Source: Rahnella variigena
Lineage (GTDB): Bacteria > Pseudomonadota > Gammaproteobacteria > Enterobacterales > Enterobacteriaceae
Assembly: GCF_003610915.1 (NCBI RefSeq)
Contig: NZ_NSDJ01000001.1
Coordinates: 1,550,001 to 1,614,000 of the forward strand
Reading direction: 5' to 3'
DNA length: 64,000 nucleotides
Below the pieces are notes generated by a model. The model had not been told where the DNA came from and made no database searches. It was given only the letters and a program-made list of their open reading frames with translations. The position numbers and the translations under genes are program-made. Shown one piece after another: positions 1 to 9,119 of this stretch. How positions within the stretch are numbered: position 1 is the stretch's first letter; the number at the start of each line of letters is the position of its first letter.

Positions 1-303
1 CTGGGTGCCAGCCGATGGCGCTGTTTTCGGGACGTTATTTTTCCCCTGACGCTACCCGCAGTGCAAGTGTCCCTGACCCTTATTTTTATCGGTGCGCTGG
101 GCGACTTTGCTTTCTTCTCTGTCGCTGGCCCGCGCAATACCTACTCACTGGCTCGCCTGATGCAGGCCACAGCCATGGAATACGGGGAATGGAATAACTC
201 TGCGGTTATTGCCGTGATTATCATGCTGACGGCAGCATTGGGCACCTTGCTTATCGCCGTCCTCCTGACACCCCTCGCCACCCGCAAAGGAGAGGTCAAA
301 TGA
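1..303 (+). CDS. ABC transporter permease, C-terminal part (cut by window start)
   Basis: The reading frame is open from base 1, so the 5' end lies outside the window; about 100 residues are visible. The sequence begins inside the cytoplasmic EAA loop (GASRWRCF...LP), the contact site for the ATPase in binding-protein-dependent importers. Two hydrophobic segments follow, then a short charged tail. The stop overlaps the next gene's start by 4 bp (ATGA), indicating translational coupling with the second permease. The family (PotB-like; also iron, thiamine and phosphonate importers) is clear, but the substrate cannot be read from this fragment. Confidence 0.85.
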   Translation: MGASRWRCFRDVIFPLTLPAVQVSLTLIFIGALGDFAFFSVAGPRNTYSLARLMQATAMEYGEWNNSAVIAVIIMLTAALGTLLIAVLLTPLATRKGEVK

Positions 304-1136
304 ACCGAACGGCGAATGGACGCCTGATCGTCAGGATTTCACTGTTGTTTTTTGTTCTGGTCAATCTGGTCTGGCTTGGACTGCCATTTTCAATGGCTAT
401 CTTATGGTCGCTGGTTGACCCGCAACACCCGTGGAGCTATCCGGACTTATTTCCGCAAGTGTTGTCGATTAACCGCTGGATACAGGTGTGGCAGCAAACT
501 TCGCTGTCAGAAGCCCTCTTTAACAGCTACACCATTGCGCCCGCCGTGGCGATGCTGAGTTTACTGCTGTCGTTACCGACCGCTTATGCGTTTGGGCGCA
601 TGACTTTTCGTGGCAAAGCCGTTGCGGAAATGCTCACGCTGATCCCACTGGTTATGCCAGGTATGATCATCGGGATTTTCTTCAGTGCCATGCTGATGAA
701 TCTGAATATCAGCAACCCGTTTATCAGCATCGTGTTAGGGCACACTGTGCTGACGCTGCCTTACTCGATCCGCATTATGTCCGCAGGGTTTAAAGCGGTG
801 CCGCAGGATTTAATTGATGCCAGTCGCGATCTCGGTGCCAGCTATTGGGGAACGTTCTGCAATGCTTTTTTACCGATGCTCAAGCCCAGTTTCCTGGCCG
901 CGTTGATTTTTTGTCTGGTGCGTAGTTTAGAAGAGTTCAGCATTTCATACGTCCTGGGCGCGCCAGATTTTATTACCGTGCCGACCATTCTTTATTCTTT
1001 CCTCGGCTATTCCTTTGTGCGCCCGGATGCGGCGGTAGTCTCAATGATCCTTGTGATCCCGAATGTAGTCCTGATGGTCATTATTGAGAAGCTGTTGAAA
1101 GGGAATTATCTGTCACAGTCAACCGGCAAGGCGTAA
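300..1136 (+). CDS. ABC transporter permease (PotC-like)
   Basis: This 278-residue inner-membrane protein has about six hydrophobic segments and a typical EAA loop near residues 175-200 (DASRDLGASYWGTF followed by LP). It pairs with the upstream permease, whose stop overlaps this start by 4 bp. The binding-protein gene follows after about 25 bp, giving the potABCD-like order permease, permease, binding protein; an ATPase gene is expected upstream of the window. The family handles polyamines, ferric iron, 2-aminoethylphosphonate or thiamine, and the sequence alone does not decide between them. Confidence 0.88.
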   Translation: MNRTANGRLIVRISLLFFVLVNLVWLGLPFSMAILWSLVDPQHPWSYPDLFPQVLSINRWIQVWQQTSLSEALFNSYTIAPAVAMLSLLLSLPTAYAFGRMTFRGKAVAEMLTLIPLVMPGMIIGIFFSAMLMNLNISNPFISIVLGHTVLTLPYSIRIMSAGFKAVPQDLIDASRDLGASYWGTFCNAFLPMLKPSFLAALIFCLVRSLEEFSISYVLGAPDFITVPTILYSFLGYSFVRPDAAVVSMILVIPNVVLMVIIEKLLKGNYLSQSTGKA

Positions 1137-1160
1137 TCCTTGATGAGGGAGTCATTTATC

Positions 1161-2249
1161 ATGAAAACAGGCACGGTTTTACTTCTCGGTGGCATGTTAT
1201 TGAGCGGGGTAGCGACCGCCACGCCACTGGCGCAACAAGATTGGGATCTTGTCGTCGCACAGGCCAAAAAAGAAGGCTCAGTGACATTTAACGTCTGGTA
1301 TTTACAACCGCAATGGCGCAGTTTCGTGGCTGATTTTGAGAAACAGTACGCAATTAAAGTGCGTATTCCGGAAGGGTCGATCGATGGCAACATGAATAAA
1401 CTGCTGGCGGAAGCACGCCGTGAAAAAGGCAAAATGGACGTGGTGGCTTTGTCGGTGGCGCAGTTACCGATCATCCGTAAAGCAAATGCCCTGGTGCAGG
1501 TAGCCTGGCTGCCAGGCTTCAAAGATGCAGTGCATCAGTTGCAAAGTGTGGATACCGAAGGATATGCGGTTGCCTTTTGGGGCAACCAAACCGGTATGGC
1601 TTACGATCCGCAACAGATGGGCAATCAACCTTTGCCGCAATCACTCGATGATTTACAACACTTTATCGATGCGAATCCGAAGAAGTTTGGTTACAACGAT
1701 CCAAATAACGGCGGAGCAGGCGAAGCCTTTATTCAGCGCGTAGTCACCCTCTCCTCAGGCACTTTTGATGCCGATGCTACGCAAGTCGATCCTGCCATTA
1801 TTAAAAACTGGAAAAAGGGTTGGGAATGGTTTGTCGGTAATAAAGAAAAAATCACCCAGACCGCATCGGGTGCAGATAGCCTGACCCGTCTGAATGATGG
1901 CGAATTATTGCTGGTGCCCGCCAGGGAAGATCATCTGGCGGGTTTGCAAAAATCCGGGGCGATTACCGGCCGCCTGAAATTTTATATTCCGGCTTTTGGT
2001 ATGCCGGGAGGGGGCAATATTGCGGCTATTGCCGCAAACAGCACACATCCTGCGGCGTCGGCGGTGTTTCTGAACTGGTTAACGAAAGCTGAAACCCAGC
2101 GGGCGCTGAATGTCGCTTTTGGCGCGGTGCCGATGAACAAACAAGTGAAAACAGACGTGGTGCAACCAGACGTTGCCACGCAGTTTTACGGCAAGGAATA
2201 CAGCATGCAGCTCAGAAAAGAGTTTGTGCGCCAGGTTTCTATGCAATAA
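1161..2249 (+). CDS. periplasmic substrate-binding protein of the ABC importer
   Basis: The protein has 362 residues with a clear signal peptide (MKTGTVLLLGGMLLSGVATA, cut near the following TPLA). The body is a type-2 periplasmic binding fold of the extracellular solute-binding family, with features such as GYAVAFWGNQTGMAYDP and a late VFLNWL segment. The ATG at 1161 is chosen over upstream TTG (1140) and ATG (1143) because it starts the signal peptide and has GGGAG about 9 bases upstream. It is the last gene of the importer operon, before a strong terminator. Its nearest named relatives may be YnjB-like or phosphonate/iron binding proteins; the ligand is not assigned. Confidence 0.85.
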   Translation: MKTGTVLLLGGMLLSGVATATPLAQQDWDLVVAQAKKEGSVTFNVWYLQPQWRSFVADFEKQYAIKVRIPEGSIDGNMNKLLAEARREKGKMDVVALSVAQLPIIRKANALVQVAWLPGFKDAVHQLQSVDTEGYAVAFWGNQTGMAYDPQQMGNQPLPQSLDDLQHFIDANPKKFGYNDPNNGGAGEAFIQRVVTLSSGTFDADATQVDPAIIKNWKKGWEWFVGNKEKITQTASGADSLTRLNDGELLLVPAREDHLAGLQKSGAITGRLKFYIPAFGMPGGGNIAAIAANSTHPAASAVFLNWLTKAETQRALNVAFGAVPMNKQVKTDVVQPDVATQFYGKEYSMQLRKEFVRQVSMQ

Positions 2250-2263
2250 GTCGTCCATGTCTG

Positions 2264-2293
2264 AACCGGAAATTTTTCCATTTCCGGTTTTTT
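2264..2293 (+). terminator. intrinsic terminator of the ABC operon
   Basis: A perfect 10-bp stem (aaccggaaat / atttccggtt) with a 6-base loop is followed by a run of T, 14 bases after the binding-protein stop codon. Confidence 0.85.
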
Positions 2294-2508
2294 GCCTTTT
2301 TCCTCTATAGCACACTCCACCCCCGTTCTCATTTATCTCATTACATCCTCATTCATTTATTTTCTTTCTCTTAATATTATCGATAAAATAATGTGAGGGG
2401 GATGTGATTACCTCAAATGTACCTGCTTGTTTAAAGTGGATGTATATCGCCAGCTTTGATAAATGAATCTGGTGGAATTTATTCAATTTTAATCTCAGGT
2501 ATTATTTC

Positions 2509-3033
2509 ATGAACAAGCGTAATTCTTTTATTTTACTTCTCGGTAGTGTGCTGTGTTTCAGTCATACCGTCGTACATGCAGCTGATGGCACCATTAATTT
2601 CATCGGACAAATCGTTGCCACGACATGTGATGTGAATGGCGGAAGTAATGCATCCATTAATGTGGATTTAGGCACTGTCGCCGCGACCTCATTTACGGCA
2701 GCCGGTGATACTTCTTCGCCGACCGCGTTTACGATTTCACTCACCAACTGCCCGGCAACTTTCACGGCTGCTGCGGTCAAATTCGACGGTACCGCTGATG
2801 CTGTGGATAACCAGCTACTGGAAGTGACCGGTGGCGCAACCGGCGTAGGCATTGAAATTGCGGATAATCAGGGGACACCCATTCCTCTTTATACGGCCTC
2901 ACGTTTTTATCCCATTGATGCAACCTCTGAAGGGGTGGATATGAACTTTATCGCCCGCTACAGAAGTACCGGGGCAACTGTAGGCGAAGGTGCGGCAAAC
3001 GGGACCTCACAGTTCACCATTAATTATCAATAA
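2509..3033 (+). CDS. major fimbrial subunit (type 1 pilin family)
   Basis: This 174-residue pilin has a signal peptide ending around VVHA-ADG. The mature part is an incomplete immunoglobulin fold with two cysteines (ATTCDVNG and LTNCP) that form the usual pilin disulfide. The C-terminus FTINYQ has the penultimate Tyr used in donor-strand and chaperone recognition. It is first in a chaperone-usher operon and is separated from the chaperone by about 100 bp, as is common where the abundant major subunit is made in excess. An AT-rich 200-bp stretch upstream probably holds the promoter; no invertible element (paired inverted repeats with a recombinase) was seen. Confidence 0.92.
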   Translation: MNKRNSFILLLGSVLCFSHTVVHAADGTINFIGQIVATTCDVNGGSNASINVDLGTVAATSFTAAGDTSSPTAFTISLTNCPATFTAAAVKFDGTADAVDNQLLEVTGGATGVGIEIADNQGTPIPLYTASRFYPIDATSEGVDMNFIARYRSTGATVGEGAANGTSQFTINYQ

Positions 3034-3129
3034 TAAGAATCAAAAATAATCTCTTTAAACTGGCAAGGATGCCAGAGATTCAGACGCGGATGTCTTTTAT
3101 TTTTATTGACGGAAGTATGAGAGGAATAT

Positions 3130-3843
3130 ATGCGGCGTCTTTTTATTATTTTATCAGGGATGTTATTCATTCTCTTTTCTGTTCCCACGGTTTATGCGGG
3201 TGTGATTACAGAAGCCACACGGGTGATATATCAGGGCAATAAAAAAGAAGCCTCACTTACCGTCAGTAATCAGGGAGCACAAGCAGAGCCTTTTCTGATC
3301 CAGTCATGGGTAGATAATAACGGTCCTGACGGGACGCAAAAGTCCTCCGTCCCCGCACCTTTTGTCGTAACCCCCCCTCTATTACGGCTGAATGCCGGGG
3401 AAGATAACAGTCTGCGGATTATCCGCACGGGCGGCCTGCTGCCTGAAGATCGCGAATCCCTGTTCTGGCTAAATATCAAATCTATCCCCCGTCTGCCTGA
3501 AAACGCCCCCGCCGGTTTATTGCAAATTGTGGTGAAGACGCGCCTGAAGCTTTTTTACCGGCCGGCAGCGTTGCTCACACCCGCAGGGCAAAGCGCCTGG
3601 CGGCAGTTGCAGTTCTCCCGTCAGGGCTCAGACCTGCGGGTGACCAATCCGACACCTTATTACTTCACCTTTTTCAGGCTGAACCTCGGCAGCAATCATG
3701 TGGCGACAGGCAACACAATGGTTCCGCCTTTTGGGGAAGCCCGCTATCCCTGGCCTCAGGGGGCGGTTGCTGGTGAGGTCAGCTGGCAGGTCGTCAATGA
3801 TTATGGCGGTGCCAGTTCAGTGGAAAAAAACCGGCTGCGCTGA
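3130..3843 (+). CDS. periplasmic fimbrial chaperone (PapD family)
   Basis: The 237-residue protein has a signal peptide (cut after VYAG) and the PapD two-immunoglobulin architecture. Conserved family positions are visible: TRVIYQGNKKEASLTVSN near the N-terminus, ESLFWLNIKSIP in the middle, and LQIVVKTRLKLFYRP, the edge strand and subunit-binding region. It carries subunits to the usher and completes their fold by donor-strand complementation. GAGG precedes the ATG by 5 bases. The usher gene starts 8 bp downstream. Confidence 0.94.
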   Translation: MRRLFIILSGMLFILFSVPTVYAGVITEATRVIYQGNKKEASLTVSNQGAQAEPFLIQSWVDNNGPDGTQKSSVPAPFVVTPPLLRLNAGEDNSLRIIRTGGLLPEDRESLFWLNIKSIPRLPENAPAGLLQIVVKTRLKLFYRPAALLTPAGQSAWRQLQFSRQGSDLRVTNPTPYYFTFFRLNLGSNHVATGNTMVPPFGEARYPWPQGAVAGEVSWQVVNDYGGASSVEKNRLR

Positions 3844-3851
3844 GGCATGTT

Positions 3852-6365
3852 ATGAATAAAAATCATGTCGTTACGCATCTTTCATCCTTCACTTTGCGGT
3901 CATGGCTTTTGGCCGGGATTGTTTTGGGAACCTCTGAAACACGCGCGGATGACCGCTTCAACGTGCAGGCGCTGGAAATTGAACACCCTGGCGCGCCGGT
4001 GGATTTATCGCAATTTTCCCGGGCAGGCGGGCAGACCCCCGGTGTCTACCGTGTGGATGTGCTGGTGAACAATGTGCCGAAAGGGCGGCAGGATGTGACT
4101 TTTATTGCCCAGCATGACCAGACGCTTTCCCCACTTTTTACCCCGACGCAGTGGCAAAATCTGGGGCTCAGAACCCGCAGCATTCCGGCATTACGTGACT
4201 GGCCCGCACAAAAGCCGGTTGAGGATTTCACGCCGCTGATGCCCGGAGTGGTGAGCCAGTTTGACTTTTCGCGTCAGAAGCTGCTGATCACCATCCCTCA
4301 GGGATTGCTCGACACGCTGGCAAGGGGCGCGGTCAGTCCTGAGTTATGGGATGAGGGAACGCCAGCCTTGCTGCTTAATTACAACCTCAGTGGTGCCCGT
4401 ACCTGGCAAAATTCAGGCGGCAGCGATCAGAGCCAGTTTCTGAGCCTGAGAAGCGGTGCCAACTGGGGCGGCTGGCGGCTGCGCAACTACAGCACATGGC
4501 GTTACAGCCGCAACATTGACGGTCAGTCGCAGCAGGACTGGGACTCGGCCTACAGTTTTCTCCAGCGTGATGTGCCGGTGCTTAAAGGGCAATTTATCGC
4601 CGGAGAAAGCACCACACCTGCGGATATCTTTGACAGCTTTTCGTTTCGCGGCGTACAGCTCTCCTCGGATGACAACATGTTGCCGGACAGCCTTCGCGGC
4701 TTCGCGCCGGTGATCCGCGGCATTGCCAGAAGCAACGCGCAGGTGACGATCAGGCAAAACGGCATGGTGATCTACCAGACCTATGTACCGCCCGGCGCTT
4801 TCAGCATTAACGATTTATACCCGACTTCAGCCTCCGGAGATCTGGATGTGACGGTCAGGGAAAGTAATGGCGAAGAGCGACATTTTACCCAGGCATTTTC
4901 CGCTATCCCGATCATGCAGCGCGAAGGCCGGTTGAAATACGCCATGACGCTGGGGAAATACCGTACTTATCAGTCCGGGGGAGACGAGCCTGAATTTCTT
5001 CAGGGGTCACTGATTTACGGACTGGGTTATGGCGTGACCCTGTTTGGCGGCAGTCAGCTGGCGCAGAACTATAAAGCGGCGAATGCCGGTGTCGGTACTA
5101 TGGTCGGGGATTTTGGATCCCTGTCGTTTGATACCACGCTGGCCAACAGCGAGCTGACTGACAGTCAGCGGGAAAAGGGCGTGGCGTACCGGCTGCAATA
5201 TGCCAAAAGCGTTGCCGCGACAGGCTCCACGCTGTCGCTGGCCGGGATCCGATTTGCCGGGGATTTTTATCATTTCAGTGATGCCAGTAACTGGCGTCAG
5301 GACGAAAGCAACGGGACTTACTATGGTCAGCCACGGGAACAGTATCGTCTTAACCTGACCCAGATGATTAACAACGGGCAGTGGGGATCACTTTCCCTTT
5401 CCTGGTACCAGCAAAACTACCGACAGTCGCAAATTAACCAGCGCAGTCTCGGGATCAGTTACAACGTTAATATTGCCAGTATCGATTACGCCTTATCGGT
5501 AACGGATAACCGGACTTACGGTACTGAAAGCGATAAACAGATCGCGTTTAATGTCAGTATTCCTCTGGCGCGCTGGCTGCCTAACGCCTGGGCCACGGCT
5601 AACATAAACAGCGCGAGCCATGGGCGGACGCTTTATCAGACCGGCATCAACGGCATGCTGCTTGAGGATAACAACCTCTCTTATGCCGTCAGTGAAGGCT
5701 ATGGCACTCACGGGCAGGGAAACAGCGGCAGCGCCAGCCTGAATTATCTCGGCAGCGCCGCTCAGCTCAGCGGGGGCTACAACTACAATCAGGACACGCA
5801 TCAGGTCAATTACGGCTGGCAGGGCGCGATTGTGGGTCATCCCTTCGGCGTCACTTTCGCGCAGCCTCTTGCCAGCGATCTCTCCGCCATTGCCATTGTC
5901 CGCGCGCCGGGGGCGGCGGGAGTGAAATTGCAAAATAACACCGGCGTGTATACCGACTGGCGCGGCTATGCCGTGGTGAATTACCTCAGTCCTTATAAGC
6001 GAACCCGCGTGGCGCTGGACACCACATCACTGGATGAGAACGTTGATATTGACGACAACATCCTTTCGGTTGTTCCCACTGCCGGTGCTGTCGTTATGGC
6101 CTCTTTTACTACGCGCTCAGGCAACCGGTTATTACTCAATCTGACCTATCACGGGCAGCCTGTACCTTTCGGTGCAGAAGCCTTTGTGGTGGGCGATAAG
6201 CAGAACCGCGCCATTGTCGGAGACATCGGGCAACTTTATCTCAGCGGCTTGCCGGAGGAGGGCGCAGTCCGTGTGACGTGGCAAGGGGGACAGTGCGAAG
6301 CACCGTTTACATTATCCGGTACACAGAAAGCGGCGGTCTCACAGGCCACCAGCGTATGTCGATGA
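3852..6365 (+). CDS. outer-membrane fimbrial usher (PapC/FimD family)
   Basis: The 837-residue protein has a signal peptide, an N-terminal chaperone-binding domain (FNVQALEIEHPG...DLSQFSRAG...PGVYRVDVLVN), a 24-strand barrel with a plug, and C-terminal domains ending with a CEAPF...VCR cysteine pair. Length and motifs match functional ushers. It forms the secretion pore and assembly platform for the pilin encoded upstream and the tip protein encoded 7 bp downstream. No frameshift was seen. Confidence 0.95.
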   Translation: MNKNHVVTHLSSFTLRSWLLAGIVLGTSETRADDRFNVQALEIEHPGAPVDLSQFSRAGGQTPGVYRVDVLVNNVPKGRQDVTFIAQHDQTLSPLFTPTQWQNLGLRTRSIPALRDWPAQKPVEDFTPLMPGVVSQFDFSRQKLLITIPQGLLDTLARGAVSPELWDEGTPALLLNYNLSGARTWQNSGGSDQSQFLSLRSGANWGGWRLRNYSTWRYSRNIDGQSQQDWDSAYSFLQRDVPVLKGQFIAGESTTPADIFDSFSFRGVQLSSDDNMLPDSLRGFAPVIRGIARSNAQVTIRQNGMVIYQTYVPPGAFSINDLYPTSASGDLDVTVRESNGEERHFTQAFSAIPIMQREGRLKYAMTLGKYRTYQSGGDEPEFLQGSLIYGLGYGVTLFGGSQLAQNYKAANAGVGTMVGDFGSLSFDTTLANSELTDSQREKGVAYRLQYAKSVAATGSTLSLAGIRFAGDFYHFSDASNWRQDESNGTYYGQPREQYRLNLTQMINNGQWGSLSLSWYQQNYRQSQINQRSLGISYNVNIASIDYALSVTDNRTYGTESDKQIAFNVSIPLARWLPNAWATANINSASHGRTLYQTGINGMLLEDNNLSYAVSEGYGTHGQGNSGSASLNYLGSAAQLSGGYNYNQDTHQVNYGWQGAIVGHPFGVTFAQPLASDLSAIAIVRAPGAAGVKLQNNTGVYTDWRGYAVVNYLSPYKRTRVALDTTSLDENVDIDDNILSVVPTAGAVVMASFTTRSGNRLLLNLTYHGQPVPFGAEAFVVGDKQNRAIVGDIGQLYLSGLPEEGAVRVTWQGGQCEAPFTLSGTQKAAVSQATSVCR

Positions 6366-6372
6366 GGCCTTT

Positions 6373-7356
6373 ATGAAAATGATGTTACTGCTGGCCTGTC
6401 TGGCCCTGTTTTCTGGCAAATTATGGGCGGCCTGCTCTACTTCTCCGGCCATGCCTCAGTCCTGGGATTTAAGTTCGGTTGCGGTGACCTCTTCACTGCC
6501 TGTTGGCGCGGATATACCCGGAAGTCAGCATACGTTCAATGTGAGCGGTACTTGCGGTACAAACGGCAGCAACGAACTCGCCGGTGACCCGATCATCGCC
6601 TGTTACTATGGAACCGGTGCTGAAATAGCAGGTTTCCCTGGCGTTTACTCCACCGGCGTCGAGGGCATCGGTATAGCCCTGACCAACTCCAGCGGACAAC
6701 GTGTGGTCGGAGGCGGGGTAAGCTGCGATACGCGTAATACCTCGTTGGGTAGCCTGGACAGCAGTCTCAGCTATCAGATAACAGTGACGTTATCGTTAGT
6801 CAAAACCGCCAACGATATTTCGGATACGGCACTGGCGCAAAGCCAGACCCGTTTCGGATTGGGGGTGTATGGCAAATCAGGCCTCGGGGGTGGGGGCAAC
6901 AACACGTTTTCCTACACCGGCAATATCAATATCAGAACGGAAAGCTGCGATGTGCTGAATAACACAATAAATGTGCCACTGGGTACGGTGACTCAGGGAC
7001 AATTTTCCAGTACATCTCCTGGCGGTGTTTCACCGGATGTCCCTTTCAGCATAGAACTCAATTGTGATGCCGGGGCGAATGTGAATATCCGTATCGACGG
7101 CACTGCCGATGATTCGCTGGCCGCCGGCGTAATCAAAATCAGCAGTGGCGCAGAGGGGCAGGCGACCGGGGTGGGGATTCAGATACTCAAAGGCGATACG
7201 TCGCCCGTGGGCATCGGACAGGAATGGGCAATCACGCCCTCGGCGAGTGAAGGAAGCCTGAGTATTCCCTTTTTTGCCCGCTACTATCTCAACGGACAAA
7301 CACTCAGCAGCGGAAGTGCGAACGGCACAGCGACGTTTACGATGATCTACTATTGA
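6373..7356 (+). CDS. two-domain fimbrial tip adhesin
   Basis: The 327-residue protein has a signal peptide (cut near LWA-ACS). It has an N-terminal domain of about 170 residues with its own cysteines (ACST, GTCGT, IACYYG, VSCDT). A C-terminal pilin domain follows (ESCDVLNN ... LNCDAGANV ... TFTMIYY). The lectin-plus-pilin layout, twice the size of the major subunit, and the last position in the operon mark it as the tip adhesin. Its receptor is unknown. The pilin domain closely resembles the major pilin of gene 2509-3033 (for example TGVGI, FFARY versus FIARY), as expected for donor-strand partners in one fibre. Confidence 0.88.
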   Translation: MKMMLLLACLALFSGKLWAACSTSPAMPQSWDLSSVAVTSSLPVGADIPGSQHTFNVSGTCGTNGSNELAGDPIIACYYGTGAEIAGFPGVYSTGVEGIGIALTNSSGQRVVGGGVSCDTRNTSLGSLDSSLSYQITVTLSLVKTANDISDTALAQSQTRFGLGVYGKSGLGGGGNNTFSYTGNINIRTESCDVLNNTINVPLGTVTQGQFSSTSPGGVSPDVPFSIELNCDAGANVNIRIDGTADDSLAAGVIKISSGAEGQATGVGIQILKGDTSPVGIGQEWAITPSASEGSLSIPFFARYYLNGQTLSSGSANGTATFTMIYY

Positions 7357-7458
7357 AAAGGTCGCCCTGACAGACGACCTCAATTGAGTCTTTTCAAAAA
7401 CGATCTGTTATAGACGACGACGTCTTAGCCCGACCAGGCATTAAGCGTGGTTATTAAA

Positions 7459-7974
7459 TTATTGGTCATCAAAATCATACTGGGGGCTGCTTTGGAAAGA
7501 GGGGTAGGATCTGAGGTTTTTATTTTTTAAGCGTGCTTCCAGCTCAGTTCTGATTTTTAAGGGAAAGCTCTCATATTCCCTTTCTAATCTTATATTTCCC
7601 GCTGGTAAAAGAGCAAAAATATTATCCTGAAGTGTTTTAATTTGCTGGCTGTAGATGCTGACTTCTGTGAGTGCATCGTAGTAATCGAATGCCCTGATCA
7701 TATACTGATGATGCTCATTCCCGGTGCATTGATCGATTTGAACTGTGCCAAGGTATACAACGGCAATGCTTACCGTTCTTTTATCAAAACCCTCAATATC
7801 AGCCGAAGTAATGAATGGCCTGGATTTCATTTCTGATAAGCATTCCTCAAGTTTAGTGTTGAGGTTATTGTAAGCTAAAAGATATTTGTCACGGCTGTAT
7901 TCGATATCTTCATTTATATGCGCAAGGCAAGGGAATGTCAGTGCGAGGATAAGTACCAGGAGGATATTTCTCAT
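7459..7974 (-). CDS. small secreted protein of unknown function
   Basis: The 171-residue protein starts with a signal peptide (MRNILLVLILALTFPCLA). The mature part is mainly helical and charged, with two cysteines (EECLSE, IDQCTG) that could form a disulfide, and a low-complexity tail. AAGGAACG lies upstream of the ATG. I do not recognise the family. It is on the opposite strand to the fimbrial operon and just downstream of a possible 20-residue leader peptide. Its base composition is AT-richer than the neighbouring core genes, which suggests accessory DNA. Confidence 0.7.
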   Translation of the reverse strand: MRNILLVLILALTFPCLAHINEDIEYSRDKYLLAYNNLNTKLEECLSEMKSRPFITSADIEGFDKRTVSIAVVYLGTVQIDQCTGNEHHQYMIRAFDYYDALTEVSIYSQQIKTLQDNIFALLPAGNIRLEREYESFPLKIRTELEARLKNKNLRSYPSFQSSPQYDFDDQ

Positions 7975-7989
7975 ACGGAACGTTCCTTG

Positions 7990-8052
7990 TTATTTAAAGG
8001 TTTTTTCCATGCACTTCCAGAACTCATGTTCTGTACCATTGCATCCCATCAT
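7990..8052 (-). CDS. possible 20-residue small protein or leader peptide
   Basis: Twenty codons begin with a double ATG (MMGCNGTEHEFWKCMEKTFK) and end 15 bases before the start of the secreted protein gene on the same strand. The start is preceded by an excellent ribosome binding site, AAGGAGAG, at a good distance. That is unusual for a chance ORF. Two cysteines are spaced ten apart. It could be an independent small protein or a leader whose translation influences the next gene. Confidence 0.45.
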   Translation of the reverse strand: MMGCNGTEHEFWKCMEKTFK

Positions 8053-8199
8053 TTTAACTCTCCTTAATATCCATATTAAATATCGATAATTGAATTTATT
8101 TCATAGTTACCATGTATTAAGTAAACCTGTAATGGGTAAATAAATTAACCCGCAAAAAATATAGCGAAGTTTTATTTTTTAAGCAATGCCTGCTACCTG

Positions 8200-8868
8200 T
8201 CAGTATTCGTCTGGAAAACGCTTATTGATGGTGATCAGTTTCCCGTTCTGAATATCGATATAATCCCCTGTCCGTAGATCCGCCAGAATCTTCATGACGC
8301 CGCTGCGTGCTAAATTCGAACGCTCCAGAATAAAGTTTACCACGCTGCTTTTTCTGCGGACTTCTTGTGGTAACCGTTCTATTTCGAGTAACAGACCGCA
8401 AATAATGTCATAGGCGGTGCGGCTGATCATCAGATCGGAATGATAGTTGCGGTAATCGGTAAAGCGGGTGTTACAGGCGATAAGCTCTCTCACCAGTCCA
8501 TGTTCGGCAATCAGGTCGATTGCCTTATCGCGCGGCAGCACGCTGATCTTACTTTCCTTATTTCCTTTAAATATAAAAGAGACGCTGCTGTATTCTGAAG
8601 TCATTAATCCCAGCATAGTGGGCGCGTCAGCAATGCCATACAGCAAGTTGTCAGAGGCCCGATAGCATTTTATATCGCCTTCCAGCAGCAAGATGATTTG
8701 CTGCTTGCCGTCTTCAGCGCGCAGGGTGATGGGGATATTGGGGGTGTCTGTAGCCACCGGCGTGGCATGGGGTAAACAGACTTCAATCAGGCGAGTGATG
8801 GCTTCCAATGGCTTGTGTCCCAGCGGCGAGTTTTTGCCATGGCTTGAGAGATTATTGTTTGTCTTCAT
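8200..8868 (-). CDS. IprA-like winged-helix transcriptional regulator
   Basis: The 222-residue protein has a CRP-like sensor half (IILLLEGDIKCYRASDNLLYGIADAPTMLG) and a C-terminal winged helix (VVNFILERSNLARSGVMKILADLRTGDYI...GKLITI) characteristic of the IprA/YaiV group. No cyclic nucleotide-binding arginine signature is evident, so it probably does not sense cAMP. The ATG at 8868 is the only good start. It lies between the fimbrial operon and acnB and could control the fimbriae or the adjacent secreted protein; that link is inferred from position only. Confidence 0.7.
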   Translation of the reverse strand: MKTNNNLSSHGKNSPLGHKPLEAITRLIEVCLPHATPVATDTPNIPITLRAEDGKQQIILLLEGDIKCYRASDNLLYGIADAPTMLGLMTSEYSSVSFIFKGNKESKISVLPRDKAIDLIAEHGLVRELIACNTRFTDYRNYHSDLMISRTAYDIICGLLLEIERLPQEVRRKSSVVNFILERSNLARSGVMKILADLRTGDYIDIQNGKLITINKRFPDEY

Positions 8869-9084
8869 AGGCGATCAGTTTCTCGTCAGAGGGGCAGAAC
8901 TCGCTTCATGCACCAGGTTTAGCAGAAGCTTGCAGATGAATTATAAACAGTAAACTTTTACTCCACACGCTTGTCTTTGCGGGCTTTACAAGGCGGTAAG
9001 CTGATGCCTGAACGCCATATCGGAAAGGATTATTTTGCCCTTAACGATTCAGCAAGAATTTAATGTTGCTTTTTTGTAAACAGA

Positions 9085-9113
9085 TTAACACCCCCTAAAA
9101 ATCCTGCTATGCT
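9085..9113 (+). promoter_or_regulatory. acnB sigma70 promoter
   Basis: TTAACA (9085-9090) and TATGCT (9108-9113) are separated by exactly 17 bp, with an extended -10 TG at 9105. Transcription would begin near 9120, leaving a leader of about 180 nt before the GTG start. The remaining upstream part (8869-9084) is the upstream region of the divergent regulator gene; nothing else was recognised there. Confidence 0.65.
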
Positions 9114-9119
9114 GCTTCG

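Noticed and set aside
2290..2508. Invertible promoter (fim switch) before the pilin gene
   Set aside because: No paired inverted repeats or nearby tyrosine recombinase gene were found.
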